64,000 nt of DNA. Source: Candidatus Phyllobacterium onerii. Lineage in GTDB: Bacteria; Pseudomonadota; Alphaproteobacteria; Rhizobiales; Rhizobiaceae. The notes beneath the pieces are model-generated. The model did not search any database. It was not told where the DNA came from and was given only the letters and a program-made list of their open reading frames with translations. The stretch is taken from assembly GCF_028331445.1 (NCBI RefSeq), contig NZ_JAQMHX010000004.1, positions 310,001 to 374,000 of the forward strand, written 5' to 3'. The translations under genes were made by a program, and so were the position numbers. Numbering within the stretch: position 1 is the first letter of the stretch; every line of letters begins with the position of its first letter. Shown here one piece after another: positions 34,387 through 43,165 of the stretch.

Positions 34387-35190
34387 GTGAAAGTCAGTCT
34401 AGTACAAATGAACTCGCAAGACAGCAAGGCCGCAAATCTGGACACGGCGGCACGTCTGATCAACGAAGCCGTTGAGAATGACGCACCAGACCTCATCGTA
34501 TTACCCGAATACTATGCCTTCCTTGGCGAAGGCCGGGACAACATCTACGCCAATGGCGAGACGTTTCCGGATGGCGACGGCTACCGGCTGATGTCAGGAC
34601 TGGCGGAAAAACACAGCGTCACAATTCACGCTGGCAGCATTGTCGAACAGGATGGCAACAAATATTACAACACGACGATTGTCTTTGGCCCTGACGGTAA
34701 GGAACTAGCGAAATACCGCAAGATTCACCTGTTCGATGTGGATACGCCAGGCGGCACGGTCTACCGCGAGTCAGATACGATCAGTCGCGGCGAGGACGTT
34801 GTAACTTACCAAGTTGGTGACACAAAGGTCGGTTGCGCCATCTGCTATGACGTCCGCTTCCCCGAACTGTTCCGCAAGCTGCGTGACGAGGGAGCCGAAG
34901 TCATCGTCCTTCCCGCTGCCTTCACCCTGATGACCGGCAAGGATCATTGGGAAGTGCTTGCCCGCGCCCGCGCCATCGAAACGCAGACCTATTTCCTTGC
35001 GGTTGGGCAGACGCTCTCCCATGCCGAGGGGCGAAAATGGTGCTGGGGGCATTCCATGGTCATCGACCCATGGGGCCACATCGTGGCGCAATGCTCCGAT
35101 GGTGTCGGAACCACCAGCTCCAAACTGGACCTTGGCTACGTCACAAAAGTGCGCGGCGATGTTCCCGTTGCCCGCCACCACGTGCTTTGA
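34387..35190 (+). CDS. Carbon-nitrogen hydrolase (nitrilase superfamily)
   Basis: A 267-residue enzyme of the nitrilase superfamily. The Glu-Lys-Cys triad is visible: E41 in LPEYYAF, K112 in KYRKIHLFDVD and C153 in CAICYDVRFPE. GGAGG at 34375-34379 fits a GTG start at 34387 (7-base spacing) better than the ATG at 34381, which would touch the ribosome site. Enzymes of this group hydrolyse nitriles, amides or carbamoyl compounds; the sequence looks closest to omega-amidase or nitrilase-2-like branches, giving an acid and ammonia. It is first gene of a run with RraA-like and ABC importer genes (11 bases to the next), so it probably processes the imported compound. Confidence 0.88.
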   Translation: MKVSLVQMNSQDSKAANLDTAARLINEAVENDAPDLIVLPEYYAFLGEGRDNIYANGETFPDGDGYRLMSGLAEKHSVTIHAGSIVEQDGNKYYNTTIVFGPDGKELAKYRKIHLFDVDTPGGTVYRESDTISRGEDVVTYQVGDTKVGCAICYDVRFPELFRKLRDEGAEVIVLPAAFTLMTGKDHWEVLARARAIETQTYFLAVGQTLSHAEGRKWCWGHSMVIDPWGHIVAQCSDGVGTTSSKLDLGYVTKVRGDVPVARHHVL

Positions 35191-35201
35191 GAGGTCAGAC
35201 C

Positions 35202-35873
35202 ATGTTTGAAGTCAATGAAATGCCACGTCAGATCGATGCTGATTTGATCAAGCTCATGGAACAGGTCGAGACTGCCACGATTGGACACTTCCTGCATTCG
35301 GGTTTCGTCGATCGGGAAATTCGCGCTGTTCTGCCGGAAAAACGTGTAGCCGGAACGGCTGTCACCATCCGGATTCCGCATGCCGATTCGACCATCCTGC
35401 ATTACCTGACCAAGATTGTCCGTCCTGGCGATTTCGTCGCAATCGAACGGTGTGGCGATAATCGTCACGCCTGCTGGGGCGGTGTTGTGACACATGCCAT
35501 GAAGCTGGCCGGCGTTGTCGGCGCGGTAATCGATGGTCCGGCCACGGATTTCTCCGAAATACGCAAGGTGGAAATGCCCATGTGGTGTCGTGGACCGTCA
35601 CCGATAACGACCAAAATTCTGGGCCTGGAAGGCGCGATTAACGTCCCGGTTACGGTCGGTGGTCAAGTTATCAAGCCAGGCGATGCAATCATCGCGGATG
35701 AAAGTGGTGTCGTGGTCCTGGCACCATCCCAGGCACGGGCTGCCGCGGAGAAAGCGCTCGGCATGCAGGAAAACGAAATCATATTGCTCGAACGCTTGCG
35801 CAAAGGCGAATTTCTTCCCGACATTTCGGGAGCTACGAAAATCGTGGAGGGCCAGAAGCGCCAGGTCGCCTGA
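35202..35873 (+). CDS. RraA-family protein (HMG-aldolase-like, catalytic Arg replaced)
   Basis: A 223-residue RraA-fold protein. The family core is VRPGDFVAIERCGDNRHACW and GGVVTHAMKLAGVVGAVIDG, followed by the position where 4-hydroxy-4-methyl-2-oxoglutarate aldolases have an Arg-Asp pair. Here the motif reads DGPATDFSEI: the Asp is kept but the Arg is Thr. HMG aldolase needs the Arg for enolate binding, so activity on the classical substrate is uncertain. It lies between the nitrilase-like gene and the ABC transporter and probably acts on the same compound. A different lyase or dehydratase is possible. Confidence 0.85.
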   Translation: MFEVNEMPRQIDADLIKLMEQVETATIGHFLHSGFVDREIRAVLPEKRVAGTAVTIRIPHADSTILHYLTKIVRPGDFVAIERCGDNRHACWGGVVTHAMKLAGVVGAVIDGPATDFSEIRKVEMPMWCRGPSPITTKILGLEGAINVPVTVGGQVIKPGDAIIADESGVVVLAPSQARAAAEKALGMQENEIILLERLRKGEFLPDISGATKIVEGQKRQVA

Positions 35874-35908
35874 TCCATAACAGTCAACTCATAAAAACAG
35901 GGAACGAG

Positions 35909-36949
35909 ATGATGTTTGCAAGACTTTCAATTGCTGTTTCAGCACTCATAATCGCTGCGATCAGTAGCGCTTCGGCGGAGACTGTAACGCTGACGGCCTA
36001 TAGCGGTATCTTTCAAGAACACTATACGAAGGCCGTCATCGAGCCGTTCATGAAAAAATATCCCGATATCACCGTGCAGTTCTATGGCATGCCGAACTCG
36101 GCGCAGATGCTCGGGACCCTGCGTGCGCAGAAGAGCAGCCCACAAATAGACGTGGCGATACTTGATGTGAGTGTAGCGAAGGCGGGCACGGATGAGGGTC
36201 TGTTCGACAAGGTCGATGAAAGTGTGTCTGCAAACGTCAAGGATCTTTACCCGAACGCTCACGCCGAAGGTGTTGCAGGCGTCGGCGTTACCTTCGATAA
36301 TCTGGTGATCATCTATAACACTGATCAGGTGAAGGCAGCGCCGACGTCCTGGGACGCCCTTTGGGACAAGCAGTATGAAGGAAAGGTGATCATACAGGCT
36401 GCCCCGGATATTCAAGGAACAACATTTACGATCATTTCGAACAAGCTTGCCGGCGGCGGGGATTACAAGACCGACGTCTCGGCGGGCATCGCCAAGATTG
36501 GCGAACTCGCGCCGGGCGTACAGACCTGGGATCCGAAGCCAGATGTCTATGCTCCAATCGCCAACGGACAGGCGGCTTTGGGTATCGGCTGGAATGCGCG
36601 CGCTCAAATTTACTCCGAGACCTCTGGTGGAAAACTGGGCGTTGCCCTGCCGGAAGAGGGGAGCGGGTTCCAGATCAATACGATCAATCTCGTGAAGAAC
36701 GCTCCGGCGGGCGATGCTGCGAAGAAATTCATCGATTACGCGCTCAGCCCTGAAGCCCAAGCGGCATTCACCAGCGAAATGTTCTACGCTCCCACAAATT
36801 CCAAAACTGTCATTGCACAAGATGCTTTGAAGCGCACCGCCGCCGACGATATGGATAAGATGATCGATATTGACTGGCTGGCAGTCGCGAAAGTCCGTGA
36901 CGGCATCACCGAGCAATGGCGTCGTCGCATCATTCCGCTCAGCCGCTAA
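35909..36949 (+). CDS. ABC transporter periplasmic binding protein (spermidine/putrescine type)
   Basis: A 346-residue solute-binding protein with a signal peptide cleaved after the SSASA motif (about residue 23). The mature sequence has ETVTLTAYSGIFQEHYTKAV at its start and GIGWNARAQIYSE later, in line with the PotD/AfuA-like family 1 binding proteins for polyamines, thiamine, iron or 2-aminoethylphosphonate. It begins 35 bases after RraA and is followed by the ATPase and two permease genes. Two adjacent ATGs (35909 and 35912) could start it. Confidence 0.9.
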   Translation: MMFARLSIAVSALIIAAISSASAETVTLTAYSGIFQEHYTKAVIEPFMKKYPDITVQFYGMPNSAQMLGTLRAQKSSPQIDVAILDVSVAKAGTDEGLFDKVDESVSANVKDLYPNAHAEGVAGVGVTFDNLVIIYNTDQVKAAPTSWDALWDKQYEGKVIIQAAPDIQGTTFTIISNKLAGGGDYKTDVSAGIAKIGELAPGVQTWDPKPDVYAPIANGQAALGIGWNARAQIYSETSGGKLGVALPEEGSGFQINTINLVKNAPAGDAAKKFIDYALSPEAQAAFTSEMFYAPTNSKTVIAQDALKRTAADDMDKMIDIDWLAVAKVRDGITEQWRRRIIPLSR

Positions 36950-36979
36950 AGTTCAAGCCGTGAAAATTTGGAGGCTACC

Positions 36980-38095
36980 ATGATGCATCAGACCATCAAA
37001 CGCGATGGCGTTGAAACGATTGGCAACCCACACCTCAGCCTGGAAGGTATCAATAAGAAATACGGTCTTGTCGAAGTCATCTCAAATCTGAATCTCGAGG
37101 TCCGGAAGGGCGAACTCATTGCCCTGCTGGGTCCTTCTGGATGCGGCAAGACCACCACTCTTCGCATGATTGCCGGACTGATCGCTCCCTCAGCTGGAAA
37201 GATTGCCGTCGGGGGACGCGATGTAACTCATATCGCGCCGCATGGCAGGGACATGGGCCTGGTCTTTCAAAGTTATGCGCTGTTTCCGCATATGACCGTA
37301 GCGAAGAATGTCGCGTTCGGTCTGGAAATGCGCGGCCTGTCGCGGGCCGATATTGCCAACAAGGTGGCCAAGGCGCTCGCCATGGTCCAGCTCGGACATC
37401 TTGCCGAGCGAAAACCACGGGAACTTTCCGGCGGCCAGCAGCAGCGTGTGGCGTTGGCTCGCGCTCTCGTCATTGAACCGTCGATACTTCTGCTCGATGA
37501 ACCGCTCTCGAATCTCGACGCAAAACTGCGCGATGAAATGCGGACGCAAATACGGGACATACAGCAGGAGCTGGGCATTACGACAGTTTTTGTGACACAT
37601 GATCAGGTAGAAGCCTTGAGCATGTGTGATCGCATCGTGGTCATGAAAGGCGGACTGATTGAACAAGTTGGCACGCCGCATGAGATCTACGAGCGGCCAA
37701 CGACACCTTTCGTCGCTTCCTTTGTCGGTCGCACGAACCGGGTCAAGGGCAAGCGCACGGGAGACGGCTGCATACGAATTGGTTCATCGATGATCCGGTC
37801 GGCCAGACCGGCGGTCCAAGACGATGTTATGGTGATGGTGCGCCCGCACCGCATTCATGTCGATTGGAGCGCAGCGTCAACGGAACGGCAAGGTGAAACG
37901 CAAAACCGGATGGCTGCGGTACTCTCGCGGATCACTTTCGTTGGCGATGTCATCCAGTACCATTTTGACGTGGGCGGTACCGAATTCATCGTTGAAGAGT
38001 CGACCAAAAAGTCTCAAGCCAGCCGTCGCCAGGGGGACGAAGCTGTCCTCTCCTGGAGCGTCGAGGACACACTCGTCTTCGGAGCGGATCAATGA
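36980..38095 (+). CDS. ABC transporter ATP-binding protein (PotA-like)
   Basis: A 371-residue ATPase from the ATG at 36980, with GGAGG five bases upstream. It has Walker A GPSGCGKTT (51-59), the Q-loop VFQSYALFPHMTV, signature LSGGQQQRVALARAL (about 149-163), Walker B ILLLDEPLSNLDAKLR and the H-loop FVTHDQ. The C-terminal extension (about 240-371) resembles the TOBE domain of polyamine and sugar importers, which can regulate activity. Its last base overlaps the first permease gene. Confidence 0.95.
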   Translation: MMHQTIKRDGVETIGNPHLSLEGINKKYGLVEVISNLNLEVRKGELIALLGPSGCGKTTTLRMIAGLIAPSAGKIAVGGRDVTHIAPHGRDMGLVFQSYALFPHMTVAKNVAFGLEMRGLSRADIANKVAKALAMVQLGHLAERKPRELSGGQQQRVALARALVIEPSILLLDEPLSNLDAKLRDEMRTQIRDIQQELGITTVFVTHDQVEALSMCDRIVVMKGGLIEQVGTPHEIYERPTTPFVASFVGRTNRVKGKRTGDGCIRIGSSMIRSARPAVQDDVMVMVRPHRIHVDWSAASTERQGETQNRMAAVLSRITFVGDVIQYHFDVGGTEFIVEESTKKSQASRRQGDEAVLSWSVEDTLVFGADQ

Positions 38096-38973
38096 CGACA
38101 GCAACCTTCGATATGCCTGTCGGCGCACAGAAACCCTCCAGCACTGCCGGTATCGCTGTTGCCCTGCTGTTGCCAATCGCCCTGGTCAACGCCATCGGAT
38201 TTATTCTTCCGGTTTTCAATCTGGCACGAATGTCCTTCAATGAAGCCTTGCCTGGCGGCGGTATTGCAGAGGCTTTCACGGCTGCCAACTGGACGGGCTT
38301 GCTTCAGGATAGTTTTTATATCGAACTGATCCTGAATTCGATCATGGTCAGTTTAGGAATTACCTTCGCAACCCTGTTGGCGAGCTATCCGATAGCGCTA
38401 TATCTTCATCGCGCGTCTGGTGCGTGGCGAACGTTCTTGACGGTGCTCGTCATTTCACCGCTCCTGACCTCAGCCGTCGTGCGGACCTATGGCTGGATCG
38501 CCCTCCTTGCCGAACAGGGACCAGTTGCCAATGTGATTGCGGCAATGGGCTTTCAGCCGCCGCGTATGATGTTCAACACCACCGGCGTCGTCATTGGACT
38601 GACCGAGATCTTGATGCCCTATATGATCTTGTCGTTGATGGCCGGATTCGGGCGGCTCGACCCCAAGGTAGAGGAGGCGGCTCGAACGCTCGGCGCGACA
38701 CCTTTCAGGACGTTCTGGCGTGTTATCCTGCCCCTGACGTTGCCTGGTATCGCCCTTGGCTGCCTTCTTTGCTTTGTTCTCGCCATCTCCTCCTTCATTA
38801 CGCTGAAGCTGATGGGCGGCGGACGGGTGTTCTTGCTGGCGACGGAGATCTACGATCAGGCAATCGTGACATTGAACTGGCCGCTGGCCGCGACGCTGTC
38901 AATGCTCGTGCTCATCATTTTCGGAGCTGCATTGGCTGTCTATTCGCGCGTGCTGCGCATGATCGAAGGGTAA
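38092..38973 (+). CDS. ABC transporter permease (PotB-like)
   Basis: A 293-residue membrane permease starting in an ATGA overlap with the ATPase stop. Six helices are predicted, with the EAA-type loop (EAARTLGATPFRTFWRVILPL) that contacts the ATPase, around residues 198-218. This is the first of two permease subunits of a spermidine/putrescine-type importer. Confidence 0.93.
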   Translation: MTTATFDMPVGAQKPSSTAGIAVALLLPIALVNAIGFILPVFNLARMSFNEALPGGGIAEAFTAANWTGLLQDSFYIELILNSIMVSLGITFATLLASYPIALYLHRASGAWRTFLTVLVISPLLTSAVVRTYGWIALLAEQGPVANVIAAMGFQPPRMMFNTTGVVIGLTEILMPYMILSLMAGFGRLDPKVEEAARTLGATPFRTFWRVILPLTLPGIALGCLLCFVLAISSFITLKLMGGGRVFLLATEIYDQAIVTLNWPLAATLSMLVLIIFGAALAVYSRVLRMIEG

Positions 38974-38978
38974 CGGTA

Positions 38979-39773
38979 ATGGAAGACAATCCCACCTCCT
39001 GGTTTATGCGTATCACCGTAACCATCCTGTTCCTGTTTCTTCTGGCACCGGTCTTGCTCGTGTTTCCGATCTCCTTCAGTGGCGACCAGATCCTCGCCTT
39101 TCCGCCGAGCTCGTGGTCGCTGCGGTGGTATGAGGCCCTGCTCGGAAACAACGTCATGATGTCGGCGTTTCTGACAAGTCTCGGGCTTGCAAGCGTTGTT
39201 ACTGTCCTGTCGTTGATTATCGCAATTCCCGCGTCCTATGCGATTGTCCGGTTGAAGGTCACCGGGTCGGAATTCCTGTTCAATCTTTTCACCGCCCCCT
39301 TGCTGTTGCCGACAATCGTTTTGGGGCTGGCCATCCTGATCATTTTTGCGTCGATGGGTCTCCTGGCAACGTTCACAGGCCTCGTGATCGGCCATCTGGT
39401 GATCACGCTTCCCTATGCGTTGCGGGTGCTCTCCGTGTCGCTCGGCAATCTCAACCTCGCTTGCGAAGAGGCGGCTTCGTCGCTCGGAGCCAAACCCCTG
39501 GCCGTTTTCGGAAAGGTTACCCTGCCTATGATGGCGCCGGGTATCGTTGCGGCTACGGCGCTCTGTTTCCTCGTTTCATTTGATGAAGTGGTCATCACGC
39601 TGTTCCTGACGGGACCCAGAATGACCACGCTGCCCGTTGAGCTGTTCCATCACGTCGAGAGCCAGGCTGACCCGTTGGTTGCAAGCGTTTCAGTTCTTCT
39701 GATCCTGATGACGCTGGCAGTGGTCATGATCGTGGATCGGACAATGGGTCTGACGAAGGCCTTCGTGAAGTAG
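38979..39773 (+). CDS. ABC transporter permease (PotC-like)
   Basis: A 264-residue permease from the ATG at 38979, five bases after the previous stop; the long upstream frame is a shadow of the first permease. Six predicted helices and the EAA loop EEAASSLGAKPLAVFGKVTL at about 163-182. It completes the ABC system with the binding protein, ATPase and PotB-like subunit. Confidence 0.93.
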   Translation: MEDNPTSWFMRITVTILFLFLLAPVLLVFPISFSGDQILAFPPSSWSLRWYEALLGNNVMMSAFLTSLGLASVVTVLSLIIAIPASYAIVRLKVTGSEFLFNLFTAPLLLPTIVLGLAILIIFASMGLLATFTGLVIGHLVITLPYALRVLSVSLGNLNLACEEAASSLGAKPLAVFGKVTLPMMAPGIVAATALCFLVSFDEVVITLFLTGPRMTTLPVELFHHVESQADPLVASVSVLLILMTLAVVMIVDRTMGLTKAFVK

Positions 39774-39781
39774 TGGATTTC

Positions 39782-41233
39782 TCAGCGAGTCTTTGCGGTG
39801 CGAATGGGTGTTGCGTGAGCATGGCGTCCAATGGCGATGGCAAGCGCGACCGCAATCAAAACTGCCGCCACGACAAATGTTATGCGCATACCGGTAGCAA
39901 TGGCCTCGGGTCGCGCCGTCTCTATGTCCACCGTTGCTGACGCGAACGTGAACAAAGCACCCATGACGGATGCGCCGGTGATGAGCCCGAGGTTGCGCGA
40001 CAGGCTCAGCAGCCCTGAAACGACCCCCCGCTGGTCCGAGGGGACATCCATCATGACGACCGTGTTGTTGGCGGCCTGGAACAATGCATAGCCGGGGGTC
40101 AAGACGGCTATGGCAGCAATATAGCCCGCAATGCCGAACATCGCCGGAAGCACGGCTAGTGCTAGTGAACCGGCCGCCATTTCGATTAGTCCAATCATGA
40201 CCATGATTGGCGCGCCCAAACGGTCGACCAAATGACCAGCCGGGACGCCGCTCAATGCGGACATGATTGGTCCGATCGCCATAACGATTCCAAGAAGAGC
40301 CTCGTTGAGCCCGAGTGCACGGGAGAGGTAGAACGGCCCGACCACCAGCGTCGCCATCATCACAGTCGAGACGAGCGCGCTCATGGTCAGGCTGCCACTC
40401 AGCACCGGATCGCGGAACATAGCCAACCGGATCAGAGGTGACGCTGCACGCGCCTCGGTGAGAACGAACAGGCCGGTTCCACAGCCGGCGGCCAGCAGCA
40501 GAGCTATATTGAGCAGACCGAAGCCACCGCGCCCGATCGTCATGGAGAGCGCATACGCGGCGAGCGTCAGAGCAAGCAACAGTGTACCCATAATATCGAA
40601 ACCGGCTCGATCAGCCTTCGGTCGTGGGTAATCACCGGGCAGATAGCGATAGGCGAGAAGAAAAGCCAGGATACCCAGCGGCGCATTGACGAGGAAGATT
40701 GCCTGCCAACCTAGCCCGGCTATCAGAACGCCGCCGAGCGATGGACCGAGAGCAGTGCCAATCGCCGACATCGTTCCGAGCAACCCCATCGCGCTGCCTG
40801 TTTTTGTCTTTGGAACGATCGCGCTGATGAATGCCACGGTAAGAGCCATCATGATGGCCGCGCCGAGGCCCTGCGCTGCCCGTGCGGTAACCAACAGCCA
40901 GAGCGTGGAGGTGACACCGCACAGGATCGAGGCAAGCGTGAAAAGGAAGATTCCGGCCAGTAGCAGTCGTCGATGACCTATAGCGTCGCCTAGCCGTCCG
41001 ACGCTGACGATCAAAGTAGTGATGGCGAGAAGATAAGCGAGGATGATCCACTGCACTTCCTGGAAGGAGGCATTGAACGCTTGAGCCAATGTCGGCAGGC
41101 CAACATTGGCGATGCTGATGCCGAGCGAGGACAGCAACATGGACAGCGAAAGGCCGGCAAGCGCCAACGGGGTCGAAGCTGTCCGTTCTGCATGTACTGC
41201 CTCGTTTTGAGTTGCGATGATTGGCTTCAACAT
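39782..41233 (-). CDS. MFS transporter, DHA2 family (EmrB/QacA type)
   Basis: A 483-residue protein with about 14 membrane helices. The N-terminal part (SMLLSSLGISIANVGLPTL, then WIILAYLLAITTLIVSVGRL) and the motif GRLGDAIGHRRLLLAG are typical of DHA2 drug:H+ antiporters. It converges on the ABC operon (9 bases between stops) and diverges from a LysR gene across 139 bases, which presumably regulates it. Substrate unknown. Confidence 0.92.
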   Translation of the reverse strand: MLKPIIATQNEAVHAERTASTPLALAGLSLSMLLSSLGISIANVGLPTLAQAFNASFQEVQWIILAYLLAITTLIVSVGRLGDAIGHRRLLLAGIFLFTLASILCGVTSTLWLLVTARAAQGLGAAIMMALTVAFISAIVPKTKTGSAMGLLGTMSAIGTALGPSLGGVLIAGLGWQAIFLVNAPLGILAFLLAYRYLPGDYPRPKADRAGFDIMGTLLLALTLAAYALSMTIGRGGFGLLNIALLLAAGCGTGLFVLTEARAASPLIRLAMFRDPVLSGSLTMSALVSTVMMATLVVGPFYLSRALGLNEALLGIVMAIGPIMSALSGVPAGHLVDRLGAPIMVMIGLIEMAAGSLALAVLPAMFGIAGYIAAIAVLTPGYALFQAANNTVVMMDVPSDQRGVVSGLLSLSRNLGLITGASVMGALFTFASATVDIETARPEAIATGMRITFVVAAVLIAVALAIAIGRHAHATPIRTAKTR

Positions 41234-41348
41234 GAACTCCGCTTTCTGCTGTCTCCTGAAACGGAGCTCTCAGATACGTAGTCTTATGCCAGGCATGGCG
41301 GAAGACGCAGCATTTGCATTTTGTTCGTGCGTTTGACGCTATATCACA

Positions 41349-41370
41349 ATTGAACTGTGCTAGGATCAAT
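41349..41370. promoter_or_regulatory. Possible LysR box
   Basis: ATTGA-N12-TCAAT at 41349-41370 has the T-N11-A core typical of LysR binding sites and lies just before the LysR start at 41373, in the divergon with the DHA2 transporter. The half-sites are short, so this is tentative. Confidence 0.35.
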
Positions 41371-41372
41371 GC

Positions 41373-42305
41373 ATGTCGCATCCCGATCTCAATTTGCTTG
41401 TCACCCTTGATGTGCTGCTCGCTGAAGGAAGCGTGGCTCGCGCCGCCGAAAGGCTACGGCTGAGCCCGTCCGCGATGAGCCGCGCATTGGCACGGTTGCG
41501 GGAAACGACCGGCGACCCACTGCTCGTCCGGGCCGGACGCAGCCTTGTTCCCACACCCCGGGCCCTAGAGCTTCGGGAACGCGTCGCTCTGCTTGTGCAG
41601 GATGCAGAAGCCGTTCTGCGTCCTCAGGAAATGCTCGACCTGAAGCGGCTTGTACGAACATTCACGATCAGAAACAGGGATGGCTTTGTCGAGAATTTCG
41701 GACCACGTCTCATTGCGCGGGTAAGCGAAGAAGCACCAGGCATACGGTTGCGCTTCGTGCAGAAGACCAGCAAAGATAGTCTATCCCTTCGGGACGGAAC
41801 GGTTGATCTGGAAACCGGCGTTGTGGGCAAGACAACGGGTCCTGAAGTGCGCGCACAGGCTCTGTTCCGTGATCGTTTCGTTGGTGTCGTTCGGATGGGA
41901 CATCCGTTGTGCGGCGTCACGATCACGCCTGCCCAATATGCGGCCGGTCGGCACATCCTCATCTCTCGTCGCGGGCTCGACAGTGGACCGATCGATGATG
42001 CCCTCGAGCCGTTAAGGCTGAAACGAGAGATCGTGACGGTCGTCGCCGGCTTTTCGGAGGCCCTGGCTCTGGCGGGTGCCTCGAACCTGATCGCCAGCGT
42101 TCCCGAACGCTATACGGGAAACCTGCGCGCCGGAATGCATAGTTTTCCCATTCCGATAGCCATGCCGGAGGTCACAATTTCATTGCTCTGGCATCCGCGG
42201 CTGGACGCCGACCCCGCGCATCGTTGGTTGCGCGGGGTCGTGCGGGATGTTTGTGCGGAGTCCATCGACTGTGGAAGGGCGCCCCGACCATCACAGGTCG
42301 TATGA
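41373..42305 (+). CDS. LysR-family regulator (NodD-like branch)
   Basis: A 310-residue LysR protein. It begins DLNLLVTLDVLLAEGSVARA, the pattern shared by NodD-type and related LysRs, with the helix-turn-helix AERLRLSPSAMSRALARLRE. The effector domain (about 90 onwards) includes RDGFVENFGPRLIARVSEEA. Divergent from the DHA2 exporter, its probable target. Not a symbiotic NodD by context. Confidence 0.88.
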   Translation: MSHPDLNLLVTLDVLLAEGSVARAAERLRLSPSAMSRALARLRETTGDPLLVRAGRSLVPTPRALELRERVALLVQDAEAVLRPQEMLDLKRLVRTFTIRNRDGFVENFGPRLIARVSEEAPGIRLRFVQKTSKDSLSLRDGTVDLETGVVGKTTGPEVRAQALFRDRFVGVVRMGHPLCGVTITPAQYAAGRHILISRRGLDSGPIDDALEPLRLKREIVTVVAGFSEALALAGASNLIASVPERYTGNLRAGMHSFPIPIAMPEVTISLLWHPRLDADPAHRWLRGVVRDVCAESIDCGRAPRPSQVV

Positions 42306-42433
42306 GGCGCCGAAAAATCGATCATGGAGAGGTTGCTTTGGCGCTTCGCCATCACAAACATGTTAAAGCAGTTGCGACGCCATTTATGAGATATCTATTG
42401 GCTTGCGTCCGTAGACGACCGAAGGAGATTAAT

Positions 42434-43111
42434 ATGCAGATGAACCGACGTCATGTATTGGCGCTCTCCGGAGCCGCTGCTGCGACAACGCTCTTTGCCC
42501 CGGCCATCAAGGCTCGCGCAGCCGCGCCCTTCAAACAGCCCGAACTACCTTACGCGGAAGATGCGCTGGCGCCGGTGATTTCAGCGAGAACAGTTGGCCT
42601 CCACTATGGAAAGCACCATGCTGGTTACTTCAAGAAGCTCAATACCTTGGTTGAAAAGACACCCTATGCGGATCTCTCACTCGAAGAGGTGGTCGTGCGT
42701 GCCAAAAAGGATGGAGATACCGCGATCTTCAACAACGCCGCACAGGCATGGAACCACAATCTCTATTGGCAACAGTTCAAAGGCGGACCTGCGGCACCCA
42801 AAGGTGAAATCCTGCAAGCCATCGAGGGCAGTTTTGGCGGCTTTGACGAACTGAAGAAGAAGATGACCGCCGAGGGCGACAACGTGTTCGGCACAGGATG
42901 GATATGGCTAACCAAGGATGGGGAAAAGCTCTCAATCGTTGGCATGCAGGATGCCGGTGATCCGCTCGCGAAGGGCAAGAAAGCGTTGCTCGGTATCGAT
43001 GTCTGGGAGCACGCTTATCTAGATTACGAGAACCGCCGCCCGGAACACGTTGCGGCAGTTCTTGGCAAGCTTGTTAACTGGGAATTTGTCGGCGAACAAT
43101 TTCAGGCATGA
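42434..43111 (+). CDS. Fe/Mn superoxide dismutase, Tat-exported
   Basis: A 225-residue superoxide dismutase from the ATG at 42434, preceded by AAGGAG. It has an unusual N-terminal Tat-like signal (MQMNRRHVLALSGAAAATTL, followed by a hydrophobic core to about residue 30), so the enzyme is probably sent to the periplasm folded. Metal ligands: H57 (HYGKHH), H108 (WNHNLYW), D189 and H193 (DVWEHAY). It dismutates superoxide with iron or manganese; the AAQAWNH stretch and the GTGW motif resemble Fe-type enzymes. It is monocistronic, with a terminator after it. Most alphaproteobacterial SodB proteins lack the signal. Confidence 0.9.
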   Translation: MQMNRRHVLALSGAAAATTLFAPAIKARAAAPFKQPELPYAEDALAPVISARTVGLHYGKHHAGYFKKLNTLVEKTPYADLSLEEVVVRAKKDGDTAIFNNAAQAWNHNLYWQQFKGGPAAPKGEILQAIEGSFGGFDELKKKMTAEGDNVFGTGWIWLTKDGEKLSIVGMQDAGDPLAKGKKALLGIDVWEHAYLDYENRRPEHVAAVLGKLVNWEFVGEQFQA

Positions 43112-43121
43112 TATTCTGCGC

Positions 43122-43158
43122 AAAACGCCGTCCCCCGTTTCCGGGGAACGGCGTTTAA
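43122..43158. terminator. Bidirectional terminator
   Basis: AAACGCCGT (43123-43131) pairs with ACGGCGTTT (43148-43156), with a further C/G stem inside. The hairpin is flanked by A- and T-rich bases on both sides and separates the convergent superoxide dismutase and aldehyde dehydrogenase genes. Confidence 0.75.
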
Positions 43159-43165
43159 AATCTGA

